Positions 7,470 through 13,577 of a stretch of DNA of 13,577 nucleotides are shown here, one piece after another. The notes below the pieces were generated by a model. That model worked only from the letters and a program-made list of their open reading frames with translations, was not told the DNA's origin and made no database searches. A program made the position numbers and the translations under genes. Positions within the stretch are counted from its first letter, which is position 1, and each line of letters starts with the position of its first letter. Source of the stretch: an uncultured Clostridia bacterium (lineage in GTDB: Bacteria > Bacillota > Clostridia > TANB77 > CAG-508); the NCBI GenBank assembly GCA_944393345.1, contig CALXZW010000033.1, positions 1 through 13,577 of the forward strand, in the 5' to 3' direction.

Positions 7470-8297
7470 TTATCCTCCGTTACTATTTATTTTTATTTCA
7501 TAAGAAAATTCACATTTTCTATCTTTAATTTTATTTTCTATTTTTATTTCTGTAGCTTCTATTTTTTCATAATAATATGAACTTATAAATGTAGTTTGCT
7601 TTTGTATTTTTACATTATTATTAAAAATTATTTTACATTCAAATTCTTTTTCGTTCTTGATAATTATTGTGCTGTTTTGTATCTCTGTATAATACGGCGT
7701 ATGTAAATATAAATAACACTTTTGATTATCTTTTTTAGTATTTATTTTGTCTAAAATCTTAAAGCCATTTTCTATAACTTTTACACTTTTCTCATGAGTA
7801 TATCCACCATTATTTGATACTAAAATACCAATAAATTCACTTTCATCTGCTTTTAATGTTTTACATTTTATCCAATCATAACATAAAAATTGTCCTATTT
7901 TTCTCATTTGCTCTAAATCTTCAACTTGTATAGTATTATGATTCTTAGTCATTGTAAACTGTTTATCATAATTATTGGCATATGAGTATGTACCGCTATC
8001 ACACAATATATTAAAATCTTTATACCAAAGATCAAAGTGTAATCCGTCCATTTGTGAAGGCCTATGGTCTAAATTATTACACACTATCATCATGTAATTA
8101 GAATTTTTTCTTAATGAGTATAGTCCTGATTTATTAAATTGGCTTGATACTCTATCTATATTTGCAGTACTATTTATATTTTCTTTTCCAAACCATATTA
8201 ACTCCTCATCATATATTATATTATTATATAGCTTTTTGTTTGTTATAAAAGCATATAATGTACCGTATAGTAGAAGAAAAATCTCTATAATCTGCAC
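7470..8297 (-). CDS. Heparinase II/III-type lyase, C-terminal (beta-sandwich) fragment in a shifted frame
   Basis: This frame encodes the C-terminal half of a heparinase II/III-family (alginate-lyase-like) protein. The core matches the family: DEELIWFG (30-37), MDGLHFDLWY (83-92) with H87, CDSGTYSY (99-106) and KNHNTIQV (118-125). A long beta-rich region follows to the end (275 residues counted from GTG at 8297). That GTG has no ribosome-binding site and lies inside the preceding frame, and its first 20 or so residues do not resemble a protein start. This is therefore best read as the continuation of the gene encoded at 8224-9357, one base out of frame. Coordinates give the longest open frame. 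The real use of this frame begins somewhere between 8302 and 8224. If the shift is genuine and unsuppressed, the lyase is inactive. Confidence 0.75.
   Translation of the reverse strand: MQIIEIFLLLYGTLYAFITNKKLYNNIIYDEELIWFGKENINSTANIDRVSSQFNKSGLYSLRKNSNYMMIVCNNLDHRPSQMDGLHFDLWYKDFNILCDSGTYSYANNYDKQFTMTKNHNTIQVEDLEQMRKIGQFLCYDWIKCKTLKADESEFIGILVSNNGGYTHEKSVKVIENGFKILDKINTKKDNQKCYLYLHTPYYTEIQNSTIIIKNEKEFECKIIFNNNVKIQKQTTFISSYYYEKIEATEIKIENKIKDRKCEFSYEIKINSNGG
7473..7478 (-). promoter_or_regulatory. Ribosome-binding site that sets the TTG start of wzy
   Basis: GGAGGA on the minus strand is the final Gly-Gly codons of the lyase fragment. It is followed by TAA, two bases and the TTG at 7467. The 6-base spacing from GGAGG to TTG is ideal and decides the non-ATG start. 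It also implies that wzy translation depends on ribosomes finishing the upstream frame. Confidence 0.7.
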
Positions 8298-8302
8298 ATG
8301 TT
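8224..8302 (-). other. Frame junction of the split lyase gene
   Basis: The two lyase frames overlap here. The upstream frame ends at TAA (8224-8226); the downstream frame opens after an in-frame TAA just above 8302. Family similarity ends in the first frame at about ADYRDFSSTIRY and resumes in the second at about LYAFITNKKLYNN, so the frame change (one extra base or two missing bases relative to an intact gene) must lie between them. A T5 run on the coding strand (8277-8281) and a CGG arginine codon, unusual in this AT-rich window, lie in this stretch. Confidence 0.65.
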
Positions 8303-9357
8303 ACTGGAACAATTAAAGCCCCATCATTAGATCCATAATTTGGCAAATTTCCATTACTAGATTGTAATTGATATAACTGTATAACAGACTTATAAATTAA
8401 TTGTTTCATTTTATTTTCTATTCTTACATTAATTTTATTTTCAATTTTAAATAAGATTTCTAATAATTGTAAAACTAATCTTTGGTAATTAAAAGAATAT
8501 TGTATATATCCTCCATCTTCTTTAAATTGAATTTCTAATTGCTTTACTAATTTATTATAATATTTCTTTATTCTCTTGTCATTATTCTCACACCAAGCAC
8601 CAATTATTAATCCTATTAATTCTGAAATAGTATGATTATTCTTAACACATTTCTCTGCATAGAAAAAATTTGATACTAACTTTTTGTAACTTCCTTCTAC
8701 AATTTCTTGTACATTTTTTGTATCTTCTTCACTGATTAAATTATAATTTTTAAAAACTGTATAATTCATTAATATGTTTATCATTCTTATAGCTGATTCT
8801 TGTCCGCATTTATAATTAGCACCATATGGATATTTATTATTTATATTCCATTGTTTTATTTGTTCTGAAAACGCTTTATAATACTTTATATCTTTACTGA
8901 TAATATATGCTCTACTAAATAAATATAAGTGGCAAAATCTTGATGGTTCCCATATTAGTTTTATATCTCCTATTTCATTATTAAAGTCTGGTATTTCGAA
9001 CCACATTTTATTATTGTTAGTTTCTTTTTGAGTTATGGGATTAAAATTCCATTTCATAGGATTCCCATAATCTAAAATATTTTTAGAAAAAGCATATATT
9101 TTTCCATTAACCGCTTTATTTGCTTTATCTAATATTTCATTCTTATATTTTATTTCTAAATTCCCTAAAAATTTTTCTAAACTCTTTATATCTATATCAA
9201 AAATATTTAAATTTTTTATATCTGTTTTTCGTTCAAAAAATTTCCATGAATTTTTATTTATATTAAGAAACTTTATTTTTAATAAATACAATATTCGATA
9301 AAAACACCATAATATTCCATATTCATTTATAATTTTTATAATAATGTTAATTTTCAT
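8224..9357 (-). CDS. Heparinase II/III-type lyase, N-terminal (alpha/alpha-toroid) fragment
   Basis: From ATG at 9357 this gives 377 residues matching the helical half of heparinase II/III-family polysaccharide lyases, which cleave uronic-acid polymers by beta-elimination. Signatures are MKWNFNP (101-107), IKLIWEPSRF (132-141), KNNHTISELIG (239-249; N241/H242 are candidate catalytic residues), KEDGGYIQYSFNYQRLVL (279-296; Y291 candidate) and NLPNYGSNDGA (337-347). The frame then stops abruptly at YNKQKAI, where relatives continue into a beta-sandwich; that part is found one frame over at 7470-8297. Together about 625 residues would be normal family length. ATG 9357 is preferred over the in-frame TTG at 9375: GAAGGA lies 10 bases upstream. 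The gene overlaps the GT4 stop by 11 bases. There is no obvious signal peptide, although the first 30 residues are hydrophobic and basic. Confidence 0.78.
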   Translation of the reverse strand: MKINIIIKIINEYGILWCFYRILYLLKIKFLNINKNSWKFFERKTDIKNLNIFDIDIKSLEKFLGNLEIKYKNEILDKANKAVNGKIYAFSKNILDYGNPMKWNFNPITQKETNNNKMWFEIPDFNNEIGDIKLIWEPSRFCHLYLFSRAYIISKDIKYYKAFSEQIKQWNINNKYPYGANYKCGQESAIRMINILMNYTVFKNYNLISEEDTKNVQEIVEGSYKKLVSNFFYAEKCVKNNHTISELIGLIIGAWCENNDKRIKKYYNKLVKQLEIQFKEDGGYIQYSFNYQRLVLQLLEILFKIENKINVRIENKMKQLIYKSVIQLYQLQSSNGNLPNYGSNDGALIVPVTCADYRDFSSTIRYIICFYNKQKAI

Positions 9358-10618
9358 TTTGTTTAATTCCTTCAATAATATTTATTAATTTATTTGTTAA
9401 TTTCTTAAAGTCAAACTCCATTGCTCCTTTTTTTGCATTTGTACAATATTTAATATATTTTTCCTTATCCATCAGTTTTATATCCATAATTTTTTTACTT
9501 AACTCTTCTGGTGAATTTTCATTCAGTGATATTCCACAATTATATTTTTCTATAATATCATATCCCATTTTTACTGTTGAAATAATTGGCTTTCCACTTG
9601 CCATATATTCAAATAATTTATTTGAACTGTTTCCTCTTTTCCAGTTGTATAATGTTTGGGAATAGTTTAATACATTAACAGATGCTTTACTTAATACAAA
9701 TGGTATATACTGTTTATTTATATGTCCTTTTAATTTTACATTTATTATATTTTCTTCTTTTAGTCTTTTTTCTAATTGTGGTAACTGATTTCCATTTCCA
9801 TAAATTAAAAATTGAATATTTTTTTCATTTTTTAAAAGTTTAGCAGCGTCCAATAGCATTCCAACATTATTTACAGGTCTTATTGCTCCTGTATATACAA
9901 CATTAAACATATTTGAATTTAAATCTTTATCTTCTATTTTATTTTTTTCTATAGAATTATTAAAAGCTTCTATATCAACCCCATTATTAATATAAAAACA
10001 TTTTCTTTCGTCGATATCTCCTCCAAATGTTCTTAACCATTTTTTTTCTTTTAAATAATCAATATCACCTGGTTTTGTAAATATTATTGCATTTGCATTT
10101 TTATATATCCAATGTTCACCTCTTGTTAAAATTTTTCCTATCAAGCTCATTTCTTTAATCTTGCCAAAACTAAAAATAGCTTCTGGCCATAAATCTCTTA
10201 CCTCGCAAATACAAGGTATATTAAACTTTTTTGCTATTTTTATTCCTGCTACCATAGTTAGGGGGTGTACACTAGATGCAAGTATTATATCTGGCTTTTC
10301 TATATCTTTTTCAATTTTCTTTGAGCTGTGTAAAAGATTATGATAAAATAATCCCATATTCAAAATTCTCTTTATTCCATTTCCTATAGATGGTACTGTC
10401 TTTATAAATACGAAAGGTATACCATCACAATAATCTATAATATATTTCTTTGAAAACGTATCTATAACTTCTTCTTTATTATGATATGTATTTGCACAAA
10501 ATACTGTAGGTGAATATCCTTTTTCCTTCAGATATTTACTAAAATAATAATGCCTTCCCCCATGGTTTTTATACATATCTGTTGCATAATGATTAAAAAT
10601 CCAAACTTTTTTATTCAT
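9347..10618 (-). CDS. Glycosyltransferase family 4 (WbuB-like)
   Basis: This 423-residue GT-B enzyme resembles the WbuB-type branch of GT4. It shows NHYATDMYKNHGGRHYYFSKYL near the N-terminus (9-30), where the family has a GGxRHY loop; CEVRDLWPEAI (138-148); NNGVDIEAF (211-219); a donor-domain strand VVYTGAIRP (240-248); and the nucleotide-sugar motif SNKLFEYMASGKPIIS (332-347) with E338 conserved. It would transfer one N-acetylated or deoxy sugar to the lipid-linked intermediate at the cytoplasmic face. It starts 15 bases after the acetyltransferase gene with only a weak purine-rich site (GAGAAAG) upstream. Its stop overlaps the lyase start, ATGAAAATTAA, an 11-base overlap. WbuB-like GT4 genes are often found beside heparinase-like genes in other polysaccharide loci (recalled from general knowledge, not checked). 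Confidence 0.88.
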   Translation of the reverse strand: MNKKVWIFNHYATDMYKNHGGRHYYFSKYLKEKGYSPTVFCANTYHNKEEVIDTFSKKYIIDYCDGIPFVFIKTVPSIGNGIKRILNMGLFYHNLLHSSKKIEKDIEKPDIILASSVHPLTMVAGIKIAKKFNIPCICEVRDLWPEAIFSFGKIKEMSLIGKILTRGEHWIYKNANAIIFTKPGDIDYLKEKKWLRTFGGDIDERKCFYINNGVDIEAFNNSIEKNKIEDKDLNSNMFNVVYTGAIRPVNNVGMLLDAAKLLKNEKNIQFLIYGNGNQLPQLEKRLKEENIINVKLKGHINKQYIPFVLSKASVNVLNYSQTLYNWKRGNSSNKLFEYMASGKPIISTVKMGYDIIEKYNCGISLNENSPEELSKKIMDIKLMDKEKYIKYCTNAKKGAMEFDFKKLTNKLINIIEGIKQNEN

Positions 10619-10633
10619 AAAACTTTCTCTTTT

Positions 10634-11281
10634 TTACCTTTCTCTAATAATTATCATTTCTTTTGCAGGTACCCCTATATATGTCGCACTTCTTTTAATA
10701 TCTTTTACAACTACAGCACCTGCTCCTATTACACAATTGTTACATATATTAGTATTATTTTTTATTGTACTTCCCGCTCCTATATGTGTTAGTTCTCCTA
10801 TTTTAACTGTACCACATAAAGTAGCTTTGGGAGAAATATGTACATAGTTAGATATTTCATTATCATGTTCTACAATAGCTCCAGTATTGATTATACAATG
10901 CTTTCCTATTTTTGCTGAAGTATTTATACAAGAATTAGCCATTAAAACTGTTCCTTCTCCAATCTCGACATCTAGGGCAATTTGACTACTTGGATGTACT
11001 GCAGTATAATATTTTAAATTATGATATTTCTGTGAAATATTTTTCCTTATTATATTGCTACCTATACCTATAATAAATTCAATATCATTATTTTCACTTT
11101 GCATATCGACACATTCATCAATTTTTCCAATAACCTTATATTGTTTTTCTTTTATTATTACTTCACCTTTTGGTTTAGTATCATCTAAAAAGCCTAATAA
11201 TATATCACTTGATTTTTCTATAATATCTGCAATTACTTTAGCATGTCCTCCTGCACCCATAATAATAATTTTTTTATTCAT
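10634..11281 (-). CDS. pglD: UDP-4-amino-sugar N-acetyltransferase (PglD/EpsM, NeuD family)
   Basis: This 215-residue protein has the two-part layout of PglD. The N-terminal Rossmann-like sugar-nucleotide domain has IIIMGAGGHAKVIADI (5-20). A left-handed beta-helix of hexapeptide repeats runs from about 100 to 205 and ends with YIGVPAKEM. H139 in IVEHDNEI is the expected general base. It would acetylate the 4-amino group of UDP-4-amino-4,6-dideoxy-GlcNAc using acetyl-CoA, giving UDP-N,N'-diacetylbacillosamine. The start is ATG at 11281: AAGGAG (11289-11294) lies 7 bases upstream, whereas the ATG at 11287 is one base from it and the longer open frame back to 11323 has no site. The first 8 bases overlap the PGT gene's end (ATGAATAA). 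The neighbouring dehydratase, aminotransferase and PglC-type gene support this substrate strongly. Confidence 0.88.
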   Translation of the reverse strand: MNKKIIIMGAGGHAKVIADIIEKSSDILLGFLDDTKPKGEVIIKEKQYKVIGKIDECVDMQSENNDIEFIIGIGSNIIRKNISQKYHNLKYYTAVHPSSQIALDVEIGEGTVLMANSCINTSAKIGKHCIINTGAIVEHDNEISNYVHISPKATLCGTVKIGELTHIGAGSTIKNNTNICNNCVIGAGAVVVKDIKRSATYIGVPAKEMIIIRER

Positions 11282-11894
11282 AGTCATTCTCCTTATTTCC
11301 TTTAAATTTTTCCATAGTAGCATTATTTATTTGTGATATTCCTTCTCTTTTAAAAACTTTTATAATTGTTTTAAAAATTATTTTTATATCCATTATAAAA
11401 GTAATATTATTAATATAAAAAATATCTTCTTTAAACTTTTTGTCCCAAGAAATGGAGTTTCTTCCACTTATTTGTGCTAAACCGGTAAGACCCGGTCTTA
11501 CATCATGTCTATGTTTTTGTTCTTCATTGTATAATTTTAAATATTCCACTAACAAAGGCCTTGGTCCAACAATTGACATATCACCTTTTAATATGTTAAA
11601 AAGTTCTGGTAATTCATCAAGGCTTGTACTTCTTAATATTTTTCCAAACTTAGTAAGCCTTTCTGAATCTGGTAAAAGATTTCCATTATCATCTCTTTTA
11701 TCAATCATGCTTCTAAATTTGTATAAAGTAAATATTTTTTCGTTCTTTCCAGGTCTTTGCTGTTTAAATATTACTGGACTTCCTAATTTTACTCTTACTA
11801 AAATAGCAACTATAATTAAAACTGGTAATAACACAATTAGTGCTATCAAACTTAATAAGAAATCTAAAACTCTCTTAAAATATTTTGCATACAT
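11274..11894 (-). CDS. pglC: Initiating phosphoglycosyl transferase (monotopic, PglC/EpsL type)
   Basis: This 206-residue protein transfers a sugar-1-phosphate from a UDP-sugar to undecaprenyl phosphate, the first committed step of repeat-unit assembly. It is the minimal PglC-size form without the N-terminal domains of WbaP/WcaJ. There is one re-entrant hydrophobic segment at about 11-34 with P24 at the expected break, basic RPGKNEKIFTLYKFRSM (47-63), the catalytic Asp-Glu pair D93-E94 in STSLDELPELFN, GDMSIVGPRPLL (104-115), and RPGLTGLAQISGRN toward the C-terminus. The D93-E94 numbering equals that of C. jejuni PglC. AAGGGG lies 7 bases before the ATG. Its position between the aminotransferase and the acetyltransferase suggests UDP-diNAcBac as donor, although UDP-sugar choice cannot be proven from motifs. 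Confidence 0.93.
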   Translation of the reverse strand: MYAKYFKRVLDFLLSLIALIVLLPVLIIVAILVRVKLGSPVIFKQQRPGKNEKIFTLYKFRSMIDKRDDNGNLLPDSERLTKFGKILRSTSLDELPELFNILKGDMSIVGPRPLLVEYLKLYNEEQKHRHDVRPGLTGLAQISGRNSISWDKKFKEDIFYINNITFIMDIKIIFKTIIKVFKREGISQINNATMEKFKGNKENDYE

Positions 11895-11912
11895 TTAAAA
11901 TCCCCTTAACTC

Positions 11913-13046
11913 TTATTTCCATAAATTCTTTATTATATCAATTACTTTTTTTTGTTCTTCCTCTGTCATCTTAGTGTCAGAAGGTAAACATACTCCTCTT
12001 TCAAATAAATCTTCTGATATTGGTTTTTCTTCTATTTTTATGAAATCATATTTTTTAAATACTGGTTGCATATGCATTGGTTTCCATACTGGTCTTGACT
12101 CTATATTTTCTTTTTCTAGTGATTCCATAATATCTAATGGTTTTACTTTTGAATTCTTATTTAAAGTAATAACTGAAAGCCAATGATTTGGTTTTGAATC
12201 TTCTGGAATTGATTGCATTTTTATGTCATCTATGTCTTTAAATCCTTCTTTGTAAGTATAATATATATTAGTTTTTTGTTCAATTCTTTTATCTAAAACT
12301 TTTAATTGTCCTCTTCCAATTCCTGCTACTATATTACTCATTCTATAATTATAACCTATTTCTTTATGCTCGTAATGTCTTACTTTTTCTCTACTTTGAG
12401 TAACCCAGAATCTTACTTTTTCTATTCTTTCTTCATCATCTGAAACAAGCATTCCTCCACCACTAGTTGTAATTATTTTGTTTCCATTAAATGAATAAAT
12501 TCCATATTTTCCAAATGTTCCAGTTTGTTTTCCTTTATACGCTGCTCCTAAACTTTCTGCTGCATCTTCTACTAATGGTACATTGTGCTTGTCACAAATT
12601 TCTTTTATTTCATCAATTTTAGCTGGTGTTCCATATAAATGAACTACTATTACTGCTTTTGGATTTGGATATTTTTCAAATGCTTTTTCTAGAGCTTTTG
12701 GATCCATATTCCATGTTTCTTTTTCACTATCAATAAATACTGGTATAGCATTTTGATATATAATCGGATTTGCTGTTGCAGAAAATGTTAAAGAAGAACA
12801 AAATACAATATCATCTTTTTTTACATCTAATGCTTTAAATGCCATATGTATAGCGGCAGTTCCAGCAGATAGAGCTGCCGCATTCTTACTACCTACATAA
12901 TTTGCTAATTCTTCTTCAAATTTATTTACATTTTCTCCTAATGGTGCTATCCAATTTGTATCAAATGCTTCTTTTATATATTGTTTTTCATATTCTTCTT
13001 CTGACATATGTGGTGATGATAAAAATATTCTTTTTTCCACAATCAT
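11913..13046 (-). CDS. pglE: PLP-dependent UDP-4-keto-6-deoxy-sugar aminotransferase (PglE/EpsN, DegT/DnrJ/EryC1/StrS family)
   Basis: This 377-residue fold-type I aminotransferase would transfer an amino group from glutamate to the C4 ketone made by the dehydratase encoded just upstream. Motifs include FLSSPHMSEEE (8-18), SAGTAAIHMAFKAL (60-73), VEDAAESLGAAYKG (159-172) with D161 contacting the PLP ring nitrogen, and SFNGNKIITTSGGGM (185-199) with the Schiff-base lysine K190. HYEHKEIGYNYRMSNI follows, typical of sugar aminotransferases. The start at ATG 13046 follows AAGGAAGAAGGA; the purine block touches the ATG, so GTG at 13040 two codons in would also have good spacing and cannot be excluded. 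The gap from the dehydratase is 27 bases, and the PGT follows after 18. Amination at C3 (QdtB-like) is a less likely alternative given the PglF-type partner. Confidence 0.93.
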   Translation of the reverse strand: MIVEKRIFLSSPHMSEEEYEKQYIKEAFDTNWIAPLGENVNKFEEELANYVGSKNAAALSAGTAAIHMAFKALDVKKDDIVFCSSLTFSATANPIIYQNAIPVFIDSEKETWNMDPKALEKAFEKYPNPKAVIVVHLYGTPAKIDEIKEICDKHNVPLVEDAAESLGAAYKGKQTGTFGKYGIYSFNGNKIITTSGGGMLVSDDEERIEKVRFWVTQSREKVRHYEHKEIGYNYRMSNIVAGIGRGQLKVLDKRIEQKTNIYYTYKEGFKDIDDIKMQSIPEDSKPNHWLSVITLNKNSKVKPLDIMESLEKENIESRPVWKPMHMQPVFKKYDFIKIEEKPISEDLFERGVCLPSDTKMTEEEQKKVIDIIKNLWK

Positions 13047-13073
13047 TCCTTCTTCCTTATTTATATCTTATTG

Positions 13074-13577
13074 TTATTTATTTTTATAAGTAGGCACTAC
13101 CTCTTTTATGATTCCCTTAATTTTCTCTTCATTGCCATTCTTTTCATTATTAAGTAAATTTTGTAATTTTCCTAATTTATCTTTTATCATTTTCATATCA
13201 ATATTCATTGGCTCTGCAATATGAATTTTGTTATGTTTAGTAGCTTGTAATCCTTCTTCTCCCATAAGTAATTCTTCATATAGCTTTTCTCCTGGTCTTA
13301 GTCCTGTTATTTTAATTGGTATATCAACATTTGGCTCATAACCTGATAATTTAATTAAATTAACTGCCATGTCATATATTTTAACTGGTTCTCCCATATC
13401 CAATACAAATATTTCTCCACCTTTTGCATAAGTCATCGCTTGTAAAACAAGTGATACCGCTTCTGGTATTGTCATAAAAAATCTTGTTATTTCTTTATCT
13501 GTTACTGTAACTGGTCCACCTTTAGCTATTTGTTTTTTAAATAATGGTACAACAGATCCATTACTTCCTAATACATT
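13074..13577 (-). CDS. pglF: UDP-GlcNAc 4,6-dehydratase (PglF/EpsC/CapD type), C-terminal fragment
   Basis: The frame is open to the window's high-coordinate edge, giving the last 167 residues of an extended short-chain dehydrogenase/reductase. It begins NVLGSNGSVVPLFKKQI, then GGPVTVTDKEITRFFMTIPE, VLDMGEPVKIYDMAVNLI and ITGLRPGEKLYEELL, all standard for the C-terminal substrate-binding part of membrane-anchored PglF/CapD-type dehydratases. An internal ATG at 13475 (MTIPEA) is not the start. The missing part should hold the membrane helices, the NAD-binding GxxGxxG and the catalytic residues. The reaction is UDP-GlcNAc to UDP-2-acetamido-2,6-dideoxy-alpha-D-xylo-hex-4-ulose. The downstream aminotransferase, PGT and acetyltransferase point to the 5-retaining PglF/EpsC type rather than a 5-inverting PseB/FlaA1 type. 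Confidence 0.92.
   Translation of the reverse strand, partial: NVLGSNGSVVPLFKKQIAKGGPVTVTDKEITRFFMTIPEAVSLVLQAMTYAKGGEIFVLDMGEPVKIYDMAVNLIKLSGYEPNVDIPIKITGLRPGEKLYEELLMGEEGLQATKHNKIHIAEPMNIDMKMIKDKLGKLQNLLNNEKNGNEEKIKGIIKEVVPTYKNK

Noticed and set aside
8297..8297. GTG at 8297 as an independent start for a second lyase gene
   Set aside because: There is no purine-rich site upstream, the start falls inside conserved sequence of the other frame, and the predicted N-terminus is not family-like. A frame change is the better explanation.
11282..11323. N-terminal extension of the PglD-type protein to 11323
   Set aside because: The extra 14 residues overlap conserved-frame PGT codons, lack a ribosome-binding site and precede the standard MNKKIIIMGAGG start, which has AAGGAG at ideal spacing.
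11440..11898. 152-codon plus-strand open frame
   Set aside because: It lies wholly antisense to the strongly conserved PglC-type gene, has no ribosome-binding site or recognisable motif, and its open frame follows from the AT-rich codon bias of the opposite strand.
13475..13475. ATG at 13475 as the dehydratase start
   Set aside because: The frame continues upstream to the window edge with typical family sequence (NVLGSNGSVVPLF), so this is an internal methionine of a truncated gene.
1..13577. tRNA, rRNA, CRISPR array, insertion sequence or prophage
   Set aside because: No direct-repeat array, cloverleaf-like GC-rich segment, transposase or integrase motif was seen, and nearly all the DNA is occupied by tightly packed polysaccharide genes.

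Overview
The window is a continuous, very AT-rich (visibly under about 30% G+C) stretch in which every supported gene lies on the minus strand, so transcription runs from high to low coordinates. It is the central part of a Wzx/Wzy-type capsular or exopolysaccharide locus. Strong AGGAGG-type ribosome-binding sites, TGA used as a stop, a chain-length regulator encoded separately from a tyrosine kinase (the Gram-positive CpsC/CpsD or EpsA/EpsB arrangement) and the base composition suggest a low-GC Firmicute, probably a clostridium-like organism. The species cannot be named from this sequence.

Layout in transcription order. (1) 13577-10634 is a sugar-nucleotide and initiation module: the end of a UDP-GlcNAc 4,6-dehydratase (PglF/EpsC type), a PLP aminotransferase (PglE/EpsN), a monotopic phosphoglycosyl transferase (PglC/EpsL) and an N-acetyltransferase (PglD/EpsM). 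Together these predict a lipid-linked N,N'-diacetylbacillosamine-type first sugar. (2) 10618-5057 is an assembly module: a GT4 glycosyltransferase, a heparinase II/III-type lyase split over two reading frames, a Wzy-type polymerase and a second GT4 glycosyltransferase. (3) 5044-3282 holds the Wzx flippase and a small hexapeptide-repeat acetyltransferase. (4) 3254-909 holds WecC-type and WecB-type enzymes that would supply UDP-ManNAcA. (5) 827-1, behind a good sigma-A-like promoter at 870-898, holds the CpsC-type chain-length modulator and the first 34 codons of a CpsD-type tyrosine kinase.

Read as one pathway, the cluster would start a chain on undecaprenyl phosphate with a bacillosamine-type sugar and extend it with two glycosyltransferases, one probably using ManNAcA. 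Wzx would flip the repeat unit, Wzy would polymerise it, and CpsC/CpsD would control chain length. The lyase may trim or edit the uronic-acid-containing polymer. The most notable points are the split lyase gene, a G7 tract inside wzy, the separate promoter for the chain-length/kinase pair at the 3' side of the cluster, and tight translational coupling including a TTG start for wzy. No RNA gene, CRISPR array, insertion sequence or clear terminator was seen. The longest gap between genes is 81 bases.
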